Positions 1-10,860 of a stretch of DNA of 64,000 nt are shown in pieces. This DNA comes from Aedes albopictus. Lineage: Eukaryota; Arthropoda; Insecta; Diptera; Culicidae. The position numbers and the translations under genes were made by a program. Positions within the stretch are counted from its first letter, which is position 1. Each line of letters starts with the position of its first letter. The DNA lies in NCBI RefSeq assembly GCF_035046485.1, contig NW_026917310.1, forward strand, positions 38,708 to 102,707, read 5' to 3'. The notes beneath the pieces were generated by a model, which made no database searches, was not told the DNA's origin, and saw nothing but the letters and a program-made list of their open reading frames with translations.

Positions 1-1472
1 TTCTGGAGAGAATCCTTCCAGGATTCTGGAGAGAATCCTTCCAGGATTCTGGAGAGAATCCTTCCAGGATTCTGGAGAGAATCCTTCCAGGATTCTGGAG
101 AGAATCCTTCCAGGATTCTGGAGAGAATCCTTCCAGGATTCTGGAGAGAATCCTTCCAGGATTCTGGAGAGAATCCTTCCAGGATTCTGGAGAGAATCCT
201 TCCAGGATTCTGGAGAGAATCCTTCCAGGATTCTGGAGAGAATCCTTCCAGGATTCTGGAGAGAATCCTTCCAGGATTCTGGAGAGAATCCTTCCAGGAT
301 TCTGGAGAGAATCCTTCCAGGATTCTGGAGAGAATCCTTCCAGGATTCTGGAGAGAATCCTTCCAGGATTCTGGAGAGAATCCTTCCAGGATTCTGGAGA
401 GAATCCTTCCAGGATTCTGGAGAGAATCCTTCCAGGATTCTGGAGAGAATCCTTCCAGGATTCTGGAGAGAATCCTTCCAGGATTCTGGAGAGAATCCTT
501 CCAGGATTCTGGAGAGAATCCTTCCAGGATTCTGGAGAGAATCCTTCCAGGATTCTGGAGAGAATCCTTCCAGGATTCTGGAGAGAATCCTTCCAGGATT
601 CTGGAGAGAATCCTTCCAGGATTCTGGAGAGAATCCTTCCAGGATTCTGGAGAGAATCCTTCCAGGATTCTGGAGAGAATCCTTCCAGGATTCTGGAGAG
701 AATCCTTCCAGGATTCTGGAGAGAATCCTTCCAGGATTCTGGAGAGAATCCTTCCAGGATTCTGGAGAGAATCCTTCCAGGATTCTGGAGAGAATCCTTC
801 CAGGATTCTGGAGAGAATCCTTCCAGGATTCTGGAGAGAATCCTTCCAGGATTCTGGCAAGAATCCTTCCAGGATTCTGGCAAGAATCCTTCCAGGATTC
901 TGGCAAGAATCCTTCCAGGATTCTGGCAAGAATCCTTCCAGGATTCTGGCAAGAATCCTTCCAGGATTCTGGCAAGAATCCTTCCAGGATTCTGGCAAGA
1001 ATCCTTCCAGGATTCTGGCAAGAATCCTTCCAGGATTCTGGCAAGAATCCTTCCAGGATTCTGGCAAGAATCCTTCCAGGATTCTGGCAAGAATCCTTCC
1101 AGGATTCTGGCAAGAATCCTTCCAGGATTCTGGCAAGAATCCTTCCAGGATTCTGGCAAGAATCCTTCCAGGATTCTGGCAAGAATCCTTCCAGGATTCT
1201 GGCAAGAATCCTTCCAGGATTCTGGCAAGAATCCTTCCAGGATTCTGGCAAGAATCCTTCCAGGATTCTGGCAAGAATCCTTCCAGGATTCTGGCAAGAA
1301 TCCTTCCAGGATTCTGGAGAGAATCCTTCCAGGATTCTGGAGAGAATCCTTCCAGGATTCTGGAGAGAATCCTTCCAGGATTCTGGAGAGAATCCTTCCA
1401 GGATTCTGGAGAGAATCCTTCCAGGATTCTGGAGAGAATCCTTCCAGGATTCTGGAGAGAATCCTTCCAGGA
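1..1472. repeat. Perfect 23-bp tandem satellite, 64 uninterrupted copies
   Basis: The unit is positions 1-23. Three blocks are seen: 37 identical copies (1-851), 20 copies of a variant (852-1311) and 7 copies of the first type (1312-1472). The variant differs only inside the motif TGGAGA, which becomes TGGCAA. Each unit plus its neighbour forms a dyad: AGGATTC, a 6-nt loop, then GAATCCT. The variant changes fall entirely in the loop, so the 7-bp stem is intact in every copy. The period is not a multiple of three, so all frames are interrupted. The window starts inside the array, so its true length is unknown. Confidence 0.98.
852..1311. repeat. Loop-variant block of the 23-bp satellite (20 copies)
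   Basis: Twenty consecutive copies carry TGGCAA instead of TGGAGA between the two stem halves. Sharp edges on both sides and no other variants suggest a single homogenising expansion of one mutated unit. Confidence 0.95.
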
Positions 1473-2060
1473 TTCTGGAGAGAATAACTCAAGGATTCTG
1501 GAGAGAATCCTCTTGGAATTCTGGATTCTGGAGAGAATCCTTCCAGGATTCTGGAGAGAATCATTCCAGGATCCAGGAGAGAATCCCTCCGGGATTCTGG
1601 AGAGAATCCTCTCAGGATTCTGGATATAATCTTTTCAGGGCGTGATACGGAGGTATCCCTGTGCGTTATGGAGAGGCTCCTTTGCAAGTAGATCCAGAGG
1701 CTCCTTTGGACTTGATCCAGGGGCTCGCTTGGAAGTGATCCAGAGGCTTCTCTGAACAGTATCAAGACGTTCTTGTAGACGTCATTTAGAGTCCCTTTAG
1801 AACATGATGTAGATGCTCATCTGGAAGTGAACCATAGGCTTCTCTGGATTTGATCCATGCTCCATGGACATCCTTCAATGGCGCTTCGGGACATAATCCA
1901 GAGGTTTCTCTTTTTTATCTGGAGGCTTTTACGGAGATGATCCAGTGTCGCATTTAGATTTGATCCAGAGCCTACTTTGGAAGTGATTAGGCTACTCTAG
2001 ACTGTGGATGTAAATCTGAGGCTTCTCCTCAGAAACTTCTGTGGACGCGATCCAAAGGAT
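1473..2060. repeat. Degenerate 23-bp repeats: satellite edge passing into a second 23-bp family
   Basis: Copies decay from 1473 (AGAATAACTCAAGGA and similar). From about 1640 they resemble the GATCCAGAGGCTCCTCTGG family found at 19630-20960, with copies such as GATCCAGAGGCTCCTTTGG near 1690. Many substitutions suggest this is an old array edge. Confidence 0.8.
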
Positions 2061-2159
2061 CCTTTAGTTATGATCTGAAGGCGTGATTCACAGGTAGTTA
2101 TTACCCACAAATCGCAGGCAGCTAACGCAATGGAAGCTTAATCAAGGTGAATGCATATG

Positions 2160-2265
2160 AACTGGCCCCCTCACAGAGGTAATATCGTATGGTGGCTCCG
2201 AGGAGGATTAGTGCCTAAAGTGTAGGTTAAGTGGGTTTGCAGACGAATGTCATCTGTACGTGTGA
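2160..2265. repeat. Dispersed motif (GGTGGCTCCGAGGAGGATTA type), copy 1
   Basis: The stretch with GGTGGCTCCGAGGAGGATTA and AGGTTAAGTGGGTTTGCAGA recurs just after the second 23-bp array (20970-21050). Weaker matches occur at 17825-17890 and 18005-18030. It links the two satellite-plus-exon segments as paralogues. Confidence 0.7.
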
Positions 2266-2269
2266 ACTG

Positions 2270-2565
2270 CACACTACGAAAAAATCAAAATTACTCGTGA
2301 CGTAAATTTACTGCACAGAACGTAAACAGTTTAATGACGTGAATTTACAGGTCTTTTGATTTAATGATACGTCATTCTTGTAAAATTGAGTTCAAGGTGA
2401 CGTAAACAATTTCGGAATCGTGAGTCATTACGTTTCATATGACGAAAAATCCAGTTTAATGTGACTGAAAATTACGTCACTTGGGCGTTCAAATTTACGT
2501 CATATGCGTCGCTTTTATATGTGCATCCAAAGTGACGCAAATTTACATGAATTTTTCTAAGTGTG
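2270..2565. mobile_element. MITE-like element with CACACT termini and TGACGTAAAT motifs
   Basis: The left end begins CACACTACGAAAAAATCA. The reverse complement of the right end begins CACACTTAGAAAAATTCA (15 of 18 match). The interior holds repeated TGACGTAAATTTAC-like words in both orientations (near 2298, 2336, 2398, 2488, 2511 and 2531). It is absent from the paralogous segment at 21 kb, consistent with a later insertion. No clear target-site duplication was identified. Confidence 0.6.
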
Positions 2566-2727
2566 TGTGTCATAAACATGTGAAATAAGAAATCAAGTGT
2601 TTCTCGTTCATCCCCTAAAATTGTATAATGATTCCTCATTTAGCTTTTGAAGTATTGAATGCATAGCTTGCTCTACATCAATTCTTGAACATTTGATAGC
2701 AGTTAAATATGAACAGTGTAAACTTAC

Positions 2728-2777
2728 GCTTTTCTGTCGTCTTGACGATGATGAAACTATCAAGAAATGGAACATAC
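2728..2777 (-). other. Candidate recursive-splice exon (ratchet site), copy 1
   Basis: Read on the minus strand, a T-rich tract ending TTTTTTTTGCAG is directly followed by GTATGT, a 5' splice-site-like hexamer. After 50 nt comes a strong donor, GTAAGTTTA. This polypyrimidine-CAG|GTATGT plus downstream donor layout is that of insect recursive-splicing sites. The 50-nt segment is open in two frames: YVPFLDSFIIVKTTEK and MFHFLIVSSSSRRQKS. A paralogue at 21067-21116 matches at 43 of 50 bases. Its length is not a multiple of three, so joint inclusion with the paralogue would shift frame, which also fits mutually exclusive exons. No parent gene is recognised; ordinary exons would lie outside the window. 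Confidence 0.55.
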
Positions 2778-2945
2778 CTGCAAAAAAAAAATTAAATTAG
2801 TATTTCAGCAGTAATGGTGTAAATCAAGATATTCAGTATACCTCAAATCAAATTAAAGCTGACCCATTTACACTCATATTTCCAGTGAATGTTTCATATC
2901 TCATATCACTGCTCATCTATCACATGCAGGAAACATTTGTTCCTG
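2778..2945 (-). repeat. Duplicated intron flank upstream of the candidate exon, copy 1
   Basis: The sequence after the exon on the plus strand aligns at roughly 65-70% by eye with 21117-21280. Shared blocks include AATTAGTA, TCAAATTAAA and CATTTGTTCC. The exon itself is better conserved than this flank. Confidence 0.65.
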
Positions 2946-2984
2946 CAAAAAAAAACTTTCGAATAATAGCAATAAGAGGCTGTC

Positions 2985-3160
2985 TAGTATCTATAAACCA
3001 CGTGATTATTTTCCTGGATACACAAAAACCTTGCTTTATGCACTTTTGAGTTATGCACCTTGTCATGCCCTGCATGAATAGAGAGAAAGCAACTCTGAAC
3101 AAATACTTTACAAAAGGAAATTTAATAATGACGGTAGCTATTGCAACGGCTGCCAGAGAG
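2985..3160 (+). repeat. Leader of minisatellite element F1 (TTATGCACC...CCCTGCAT motif)
   Basis: It holds TATGCACTTTTGAGTTATGC, then CCTTG, then CATGCCCTGCATG, ending with GCTATTGCAACGGC. The same ordered words precede the related minisatellite at 60205-60370, and appear in reverse complement at 31480-31570. This marks a dispersed composite element. Confidence 0.7.
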
Positions 3161-3189
3161 TGTTTATAGAAGAGAGCAAAACGAGGTTG

Positions 3190-3870
3190 CAGGGGTATTT
3201 AAGGGGGGTCCCAATGGGTTTCAACGAGAACCAGGAGATCTCAGGGGGTTTTCGATTGTCTGAAGGGGTTTTCAATAGGCTTTGATGACGTTACAGGAGG
3301 GGGTGCGTTTTTGGGAGTTTCCGAAGGTCTCACGTACGTTACAGGGGATGTGGGTGGGTCTTAAGGGGGTTTCGGAGGCATTTCAGTTAGTCTCATAGCA
3401 TTTTCAGGTGGATTCAGAGGCGTTACCGAAGCGTTACGGAAAAGTTTTCCAGGGTTTATTAAGGACGATAATTTGGGCATTTCAGGATGTTTCAAAGTAT
3501 TTTCAGCGGGATTCAGAGGCGTTGCTCAGGCGTTTTCGGTGGTTTCGGAGGGTCTTAGTTGCGTTACATTTCAAGAAGCTTCAGACCATTCTCGGCGGGA
3601 TTCAGAAGAAATACGGAAGCGTTACGGAGGAGTTTCCGGGGGTGTCGAAGCTTATCAGTTGCGTTACATGATGTCCGAGGGGAATTTCAGAAGCATTTTT
3701 GGCGAGTTTCCGAGCATTTTGGGCGCGTTTCGAAGGCAAACGTTTTCTGGGGTTCCAGAGGGTCTTGGGTACGTTACATGGGGTCGACGGGGTTTTAAAG
3801 GGATTTCGTTCATTTGAGGAAGTTCCAGATTATTTTCTGCAGGTTTCAGAGGTGTAACGAAGGCGATTTC
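3190..3870 (+). repeat. Higher-order minisatellite, element F1 forward arm
   Basis: The region is G-rich and degenerate, with a higher-order unit of roughly 100-140 bp. Recurring landmarks are GGATTCAGAGGCGTT, GAAGCGTTACGGA, GCATTTCAG and GCGTTACATG. Copies of GGATTCAGAGGCGTT lie near 3412, 3510 and 3598. It is closely related to 60400-61480. Short open frames here in all phases are repeat shadows. Confidence 0.85.
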
Positions 3871-4015
3871 CACCAAACCCAACGCAGACCCAACAGTTGT
3901 TCGATGTTGGTCTAACAGTGACCCAACATACGATAAAAATTGACCCGACTTTTAACCGACATTCAATAATTTTTCAGTCTGGCGGAATTTTGCAGGGCTT
4001 TTCGTGTTTCGTGCC
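3871..4015. other. Spacer between minisatellite arms with repeated GACCCAAC words
   Basis: A non-minisatellite linker contains GACCCAACAG, GACCCAACAT and GACCCGAC. Origin not recognised. Confidence 0.4.
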
Positions 4016-4570
4016 TAGCTACTCATTTGAACGACAATTCTGACCGGAGACGCCCCAAAACCCCCAAAAACGCCCCTGAAACCCCTCCCCTTCTTTGAAA
4101 TCAATCTGGAACTCCGCATGACCCCCTTTGAAACTAATCACTCTCCCATCTTAAACTTCTTTGCAACCTTATATTCCATTTAGGTAATAAACTGAATCCA
4201 TTTAGGTAATGAATCCGTTTAGGTAAAAATTCTATTTAGGCAGTCCCGACTCATTACCTAAATAGAGGTTTTGGTGTAATCAATTTGATATGCCTCTGAA
4301 ACCGATTTGGACGCGTTAATAGCGTCCAGGAAAAAAACCTGAAATGCATCTGAAAACTACTTGAAACGCCCCTGAAATGCTATCAAATGCCTCTAAAACC
4401 TCTACGAACGCCCTTCAAATGTATCTGAATCCCCCTTAACTCTCTGAACACCCCTCAACCCCATTGTAACGCTCTTTGAAGGCTCCTGAGATCCCCTGAA
4501 TTGCCCTTAAATTCCCTTGAATCGCCCCTGACACCCCCTTAACACTTTTGAAACGCCCCTGAATTTCCCG
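4016..4570 (-). repeat. Element F1 inverted arm
   Basis: The sequence is now C-rich on the plus strand (GAAACGCCCCTGAAACCCC, GAAATGCTATCAAATGCC), so it carries the same minisatellite vocabulary in opposite orientation to 3190-3870. The whole 3190-4570 unit is therefore a degenerate foldback. 61500-61835 repeats the same order, including GAAATGCTATCAAACGCC. Confidence 0.8.
4178..4272. repeat. ATTTAGGTAATGA-like short repeat with inverted copy
   Basis: CATTTAGGTAAT occurs twice, with weaker copies GTTTAGGTAA and ATTTAGGCAG, then an inverted ATTACCTAAATAG. This forms a small hairpin-capable cluster inside the inverted arm. Confidence 0.6.
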
Positions 4571-5039
4571 TCATCCCGTTAAAACGACAAAACAAAACCT
4601 GACAGAACACCCTTAAAAGGCTTCTGAAAGAGAAATTTCTGAAAGAATTCCTTCAAAAAAAAAAAACCGCTGGAATCCGTGAAATCATCTGAAGGATCTG
4701 AAGGATCATCTGAACCAAACCCTGGAATAACTGCTGGGGATATTTCTGGAGGAATTCTTGAAAAAAATTCTTGCAAAATGTGTGAAAGTTATTTGTGGAT
4801 TAGAATCTCTTAAGTCGTTTTATCAGAAGTATTTTCGGAGGAATATTTGGCATCAGAAAATCAAATAAATCATGAAAATAAATTTCTAAATAAAAATGTT
4901 ATGCCTGGAAGAATGTTCTACAGTAAATCCAGAAGATTTTCTTGAAATATTACAGGAGTAAGCCAGTGCTAAATCCCCTGAAAGTGTAAGCCATAGCAAA
5001 AAGCATATTGCTCCGAGCAACCTCCCGAGAAGCTGGGCT
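4571..5039. other. Transitional degenerate sequence
   Basis: It holds a weak AATTCCT-type minisatellite (TCTGAAAGAATTCCTT near 4640) and low-complexity A and T runs. No gene or defined element is seen. Confidence 0.5.
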
Positions 5040-7780
5040 GATGATGATGAGAGATGAGATGCGAGAGATGGGAGATACGTGATGAGAAATAATGTTGATG
5101 ATGAGAGGAAAAAGATGAAATAAGAGATAAAAGATGAGTGATAAGAGATGATGATCAAAGGTAAGAGAAGAGAGATGAGAAAAAAAGATGAGAAGCGAAG
5201 GTGATAAGATGCGAGATGATAGATGAGATGTGAAATATGCATAATATGAGATGAGAGTCGAGACATGAGAGAATTAATATGCGAAATGAGAGGTAGTGGA
5301 TGAGAGATGAGAAATGAAAGATGAGAGATGCGAAAAGATCATGATGAGAGATGAGCGATGAGGAAGTGATGAGAGGTGAGAGGTGAGAAATAAGAGATTA
5401 CATATGAGAAATGGGAGATAGGAGATGTAATATGGGTAATGAGAAATGAGAGATGAAAGTTGAGCAATGCGAAATGGAAGCTGAGATATGAGCGATTGAA
5501 GATGATGATGATGATGATGAGAGTTGAGAGATGAAAGATGAAAGACAAGAGGTTAAAGATGGGAGACGAAGATGAGAGATGATAAATGAGAGATGAAAGA
5601 TTAGGGATGAGTGGTGATCATGATGGTGATGATGAGGGCCGAGGGGAGATGAAAGATGAGCAATGAGAAATAAGAGATTGAAGATTAGAGATAACCTTTG
5701 GAGGTACCCTAACGGAATATACAGGAAATTATATTAAGAACCTTTCGAGGAACTCCAACAAAAACGTTAGTGGGCGCGTTTTAAGGAATAGCAGTAGCAA
5801 TTCACAAAAATAAAGAAAAACAAAGATCACGCCGATTAAGAGGAAAAAGATTAAATGAGAGATAAAAAATGAGTGATAAGAGATGATGATCAAAGGTGAG
5901 AGAAGAAAGATGAGAGACGAAAAAAGATGAGAAGCGAAGGTGTGAGATGCGAAATGGAAGATGACAGGTGAAATATGCGTGATATGATATGAGAGAATAA
6001 AGATGAGAAATGAGAGGTGATGGATGAGGTATGAGAAATGAAAAATGAAAGCTGAGAAATGATCATGATGAGAGATGAGTGATGAGAAATAAGAGATGAA
6101 AGATGAAAGGTGAGAAATAAGAGATTACTTATGAGAAATGGGAGATATGAGATGTAACATGGGTGATGAGAAATGAGAGATGAAAGATGAGAAATGTGAA
6201 ATGGAAGCTGAGATATGAGCGAATATGAGCGATTGGAGATGGTGATGATGATGATGAGAGTTGAGAAATGAAAGATAAAAGACAAGAGGTGAGAGATAAG
6301 AGATGAAAGATGAAGACAATAGGTGAGAGATAAGAGATGAAGATGAAAGATGAAGATGAAAGATGAAGATGAAAGATGAAGATGAAAGATGAAGATGAAA
6401 GATGAAGATGAAAGATGAAGATGGAAGATGAAGATGAAAGATGAAGATGAAAAATGAAGATGAAAGATGAAGATGAAATATGAAGATGAAAGATGAAGAT
6501 GAAAGATGAAGATGAAAGATGAAGATGAAAGATGAAGATGAAAGATGAAGATGAAAGATGAAGATGAAAGATGAAGATGAAAGATGAAGATGAAAGATGA
6601 AGATGAAAGATGAAGATGAAAGATGAAGATGAGAGATGATAGATGAGAGATGAAAGATGAGAGATGAAAGATTAGGGATGAGAGGTGAAAAATGTTTGTG
6701 ATCATGATGATGATGAGGGGAGATGAAATATGTGAAATGAGAGATGAGAGATTGAAGATTGGAGATAAGAGATGAAATATGATAGATGTAAGATTAGAGA
6801 TAATCTTTGGAGGAACCCTAACGGAATATATAGGAATTTATATGAGAAACCTTCCGAGGAACTCCAACAAAAAATAGTGGGCGCGTTTTAAGGAATAGCA
6901 GTAGCAATTCACGAAAATAAAATAAAAACAAACTTCACGCCGGTTGAGAGGAAAAAGGATTAAAGATGAGATAAAAGATGAGTAATAAGAGATGACGATC
7001 AAAGGTGAGGGAAGAGAGATGAGAGAAAAAAAGATGAGAAGCGATGGTGATGAAATGCGAGATGAATGATTAGAGGTGAAATATGCGTGATATGCGATGA
7101 GAGTCGAGATATGAGAGAATAAAGATGAGAAATGAGAGGTGATGGATGAGAGATGAGAAATGATAGATGAGAGGTGAGAAATAAGCGAAAAGGGAGCTGG
7201 GAGATGTAATATGGATAACGAGAAATGAGAGATAAAAGTTGTGAAATGCAAAATGGGAGCTGAGCGATGGATGAGAGATGATGATGATGATTATGAGAGT
7301 TGAGAGATGAAAGATGAGAGGTGAAAGATGAAAGATGAAAGATAAAAGATGAAAGATGGGAAGTGAAAAAGATATTCACGATCATGATGATGATGAGTAA
7401 TAAGAGGTGAGCGAGGGGAGATGAAAGATGAGATATGAGAGATGAGAGATTAAAGATGGGAATGAAAGATGAGAAATAAGAGATGACAGATAAGAGGTGA
7501 GAATTAAGAGATTACTATGAGAAAGGGGAGCTGGGAGATGTAATATGGGTGATGAGAAATGAGAGATGAAAGTTGAGAAATGTGAAATGGTAGCTGAGAT
7601 ATGAGCGATGAGAGATGATGATGATGATGATGATGATGAGAGTTGATTCATCTGAGATGAGAGACAAGAGGTAAGAGAAGAGAGATGAGAGATAAAATAT
7701 GAGAGATGAGAGGTGAAAAAGATGTTGATGATCATGATGATGCTGAGTGATAACAGGTGAGAGAGGGGAGATGAGAGATG
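5040..7780. repeat. GATGAGA-type minisatellite with about 1.1-kb higher-order units
   Basis: Nearly 2.7 kb of plus strand is built from GATGAGA, GATGAAA and GAGATGA words and is very poor in C. A non-repetitive marker (AACTCCAACAAAAA followed by GTGGGCGCGTTTTAAGGAAT) occurs at about 5750-5790 and 6850-6890. Its flanks also match, showing a unit of about 1.1 kb. A third partial unit lies at 7000-7780. Long S, H, L and F-rich open frames on the minus strand arise only from the base bias. Confidence 0.9.
6336..6635. repeat. 13-bp tandem array inside the GATGA repeat
   Basis: The unit is GAAGATGAAAGAT, about 23 copies with sparse substitutions. It is a local expansion within the older degenerate array. 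A 13-residue periodic minus-strand frame results from 13 x 3 nt and is not a gene. Confidence 0.9.
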
Positions 7781-7782
7781 AG

Positions 7783-7937
7783 GGGCCATTCATTAAGTAC
7801 GTCACGGTCCTAGGGGGGAGGGGGGGTTTATGAAAGTGTGACAAGCAATGTATTAAGTATAGGAAAAACCCGTACGAAGGGGGGAGGGGGGGATGAAAAT
7901 TTCCAATTTTAGCGTGACGTACTTAATGGATGCTCCC
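7783..7937. mobile_element. 155-bp MITE, GGGCCATTCATTAAGTACG termini
   Basis: The left end is GGGCCATTCATTAAGTACGT; the reverse complement of the right end is GGGAGCATCCATTAAGTACG. Both continue to GTCACG. Flanking TGAG at 7779-7782 and 7938-7941 may be a target-site duplication, but the host repeat is rich in TGAG. The interior has two G-runs (AGGGGGGAGGGGGGG and GGGGGGAGGGGGGG). It is inserted cleanly in the GATGA array and has no coding capacity. Confidence 0.85.
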
Positions 7938-8039
7938 TGAGAAATGAGAGATGAGAGATTAAAGATGGGAGATGAGAGATGTAAGATGAGATATATGAAA
8001 TGACAGATGAGAGATAAGAGATGACAGATGAGAGATCAG

Positions 8040-8470
8040 AAATCAGTAAGTCAGTATGTGCTGCAGCAAGGAACCCGACAGAATGCAGAATGTTACAATG
8101 AAGAATGTTTCGCTTATAACAGCAGATTCTCCTCTTTCGGGATAAAATGGGATGAATCGATAAGGGAGGAACTGGTCTTTACAGCCGGGTCTGATTTTAT
8201 CGAAATCCCGTCAATTTGTTTGCTTCGCTGATGACATGGATATATTCGCAGAACATTTTGTACGATAGCAGCCGTGTACACTCGTCTGAAATGCAAAGCA
8301 GCAAAGATGGATGAATGCGGCTAAAACAAAATACATGTTGCTAGGTGTTGCGATAGACTGGGATATTTTCTAGGGGTAGCAGCCAAACCAAATCCGTCAC
8401 GAGCAACCAAGAAATTCATATAAATAAAACTGCAAAATGTGATACTTCGCTCATGGTTCTGTTATCCACA
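8040..8470 (+). pseudogene. Degraded non-LTR retrotransposon reverse-transcriptase fragment
   Basis: The plus strand encodes FADDMDI at 8224-8244, the catalytic-core signature of LINE reverse transcriptases. Downstream, in shifted frames, are matches to the usual YTRLK and KTKYML segments: VYTRLK near 8272 and KTKYMLLG near 8325-8345. Frame changes and stops separate these segments, so the copy is dead. The upstream frame (about 8028-8231) ends just before the motif. It sits between the GATGA array and the unique island, with no recognisable 5' or 3' end. The clade (Jockey/Loa-like) is a guess from motif style. Confidence 0.7.
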
Positions 8471-8479
8471 CCCACCCGG

Positions 8480-9600
8480 GAAATGAAACCATTTTTAGTC
8501 CGGAAAGCTTGATGGTTTCGAATTCTTTTCCGAGGAATGCAGCACTGCTGGCTGGCTGGTCGTCGCGACGGGGGATCTCTGCCAAGCAGCCCGATTTTTC
8601 CATACCATATTTTTCCGAAACGAACGACGACTACGACGACGCCAACAACGACGAGAAGCTGTGTTGTTTGTGGTTCGTGGAATCATCGGGGGAACAGCGG
8701 AAAGAACCCAGGAGGAACCGACAGAGTGGAGTGCGGTTGCAAAGTGTGTCATGTAAGTCTATTCTTTTTCTCACTTCATTCAGCCAGCCAGCCATCCAGC
8801 AGCTTCAGGACACACTGAAGCAACGGAACAGCCAGAACGCCTGAACGTATGCAACGATATAGTGCTTCTTGGTCGTCGTCGTTGGTAGCTAGATGCTCTC
8901 CGATGCAGTTGTTGATATCACTTTAGGGGTTCTGGAAATCTGAATGGCTTCTTCCGCTACGCTACTGCTAGAACCTACCCCGAGTCGTTGGCTCAGAGCA
9001 TGGTAGGGTAGGGCGAGGACGCGTCGTCGTACGTGTCGGGGCTCCCGCTCTCCAAAGTGGTTGTTGTCATCGAGAAGAAAGGCGACGGAAGCGGAAATGC
9101 ATATGCGATGGGATGCATGCATGTGCGCCGGCAACAACAGCAACCGAGGAACCAAGGAACGTGTGCAGAATGAACGGTTGTTGGGGGACAGGGGCAGGAC
9201 GAGCGAAGATGAAAGTTGATTGTTGTTCTGTGATAGTTGCATTAAAGTAATCGCTTGCTCTTGTCTTCGAAGTATGAAATTTTTATTATTATGCTCTCTG
9301 GCTCTTCACGGAACTGTCGTGCCTTCACTTTCGGGGCGAGTACCTACTTGATACACGACGAGAGAACAAGGGCGATTTGCCGCGACGAAAATGGGGGAGC
9401 TCTGGAGTTCGCTGGATAGTGGATACAGAAGCATTTTGAGATGCAAAATGCGCCGCCCCCTCGCCCCGTTCCCGGTCTCTGACTCTGGCTTTTATAATGG
9501 CGCACTGTTATTCTCTACTCTCATGGAACTGTCAGTGTCACACACAATGCTGATGATGCTGGCCCGGCTTCGCTGATGTCGTTTGTTTGGGGTTAAAAAT
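8480..9600. other. Single-copy-looking GC-richer island
   Basis: Non-repetitive sequence contains several short frames, for example 8509-8844 plus and 8889-9242 minus. They are low complexity or lack recognisable domains. A strong GTAAGT donor occurs at 8753-8758 on the plus strand and a TTCATTCAG acceptor-like site at 8775-8783. The spacing is too short for a normal intron. It could be a leader exon or a regulatory island; no gene can be assigned. Confidence 0.35.
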
Positions 9601-10015
9601 AGTCCGATGGATAGCATATGTGTGACTGAAGTAGTTTGCTAGATAGTTCTGATGATGGTGGGGTGGCAGGGTCGGAGTCGGATGGCTTCAAAGCAGTGAT
9701 GGATTATTTCTTGACAGCTGTTGTAAGTACATTAGCTACAGAGCATTTGCGATGGATTGTGATTCAAAATTTACATACACGGTTAGAATGTTTCATAAAT
9801 CATGATTAACACAACAATGACAGAATCGGTAGTTCCTTCACACATTTTTGGCGTGATTTTTGAAAAAGTTCAAGAACAACATCTGAAAAAAAAAATCACT
9901 GCAAGCTGAGGAGATGAGGAATGATGTACTGAAAATGTTGGCGAATATTTTTAAGAAATTTTTTGCAGATAAAATTTAACAATAAATTTAAAAGCTCAAA
10001 CAGCTATCAGCTCAT
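9601..10015. other. AT-rich spacer
   Basis: Intron-like sequence without recognisable genes or clear repeats. GTTGTAAGTAC at 9720-9730 is donor-like on the plus strand but lacks a supporting exon. Confidence 0.4.
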
Positions 10016-10860
10016 ATGATTCAGATAATTCTTAGAACAATTTCATTCCATCAGACGTTTCTGCAAGGTTTTATTCAGAAACTCCTCCAAAGATTACTTC
10101 AGAAATTCTTATTTCTCCAGAGGTGTATCTTCAGGAGTTCCTCTAGGGGTTACTTCAAACCATTCGCCAGGATTTATTCCAAGAATACAACAGTAGTTTC
10201 GCCTGCCCTTTTATATGGGTTTCCTTAAAAAAATCCTCCAAGGATTTTTAAAAGAAACTCTCCAGAAATGCCTGCAGGATTTTTTAAATAAAATTGGTTC
10301 AAACGTTTCTCATGAAGTTTTCAAATCCTACAGACGTATTTCAAGAAGCTTCTCCAGGTATATCACGGAAGGACACCTTTAGAGATTTCTCCACAAATTA
10401 CTTCAATATACAGGGCTTTTTGTTCACTAAGCCTGTCAGAAATAGTACAATAAATTCCACTGAGAATTTCTCCATATGATCTCCTGGAGATTCTCTGGAG
10501 ATTCTTTTGAAAATTCTCCAGAGTCTATTGCAATAATTGCTCAAATGGTTTTACCTGCTGTTTTTTTAGGATTTCTTTCAGAATTTTATCCAGGGTTTCT
10601 TTCAGAAGAACTTTAAGGGTGTTCTTTAGAATTCCTTTTTGTGATTTTTGTTTTCAGACATTCCACTGAAAATGCTTCAAAACTTCCAGCAGGGATTTTT
10701 ACAAGAATTTCTCCTTAAATTTCATCAGGACTTTTCCTTAACATTGCTTCAAAAGTTCTCTCAGACGTGTCTCATGTACATCTTCTTTCACTTCTGCAAA
10801 GATATTCTACCATAGACTCTTCCAGGGGTTCCTCCACATTCAATTTTTAATCCTCCTTTG
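10016..10860. repeat. AATTCCT minisatellite, pyrimidine-strand orientation
   Basis: Degenerate units such as TTTCTCCAGGGATTTCTTCA on a roughly 10-12 bp rhythm. The orientation is opposite to 10920-17400. Short frames are incidental. Confidence 0.8.

Noticed and set aside
1..1472. CRISPR array
   Set aside because: Direct 23-bp repeats have no spacers, and the window is eukaryotic.
5890..6705. 271-residue minus-strand frame rich in HLHLSSSSFIFIF
   Set aside because: Produced by the 13-bp array within a C-poor repeat; no coding signal.
8745..8785. Miniature plus-strand intron (GTAAGT to TTCATTCAG)
   Set aside because: About 32 nt, below the usual insect minimum; more likely coincidence.
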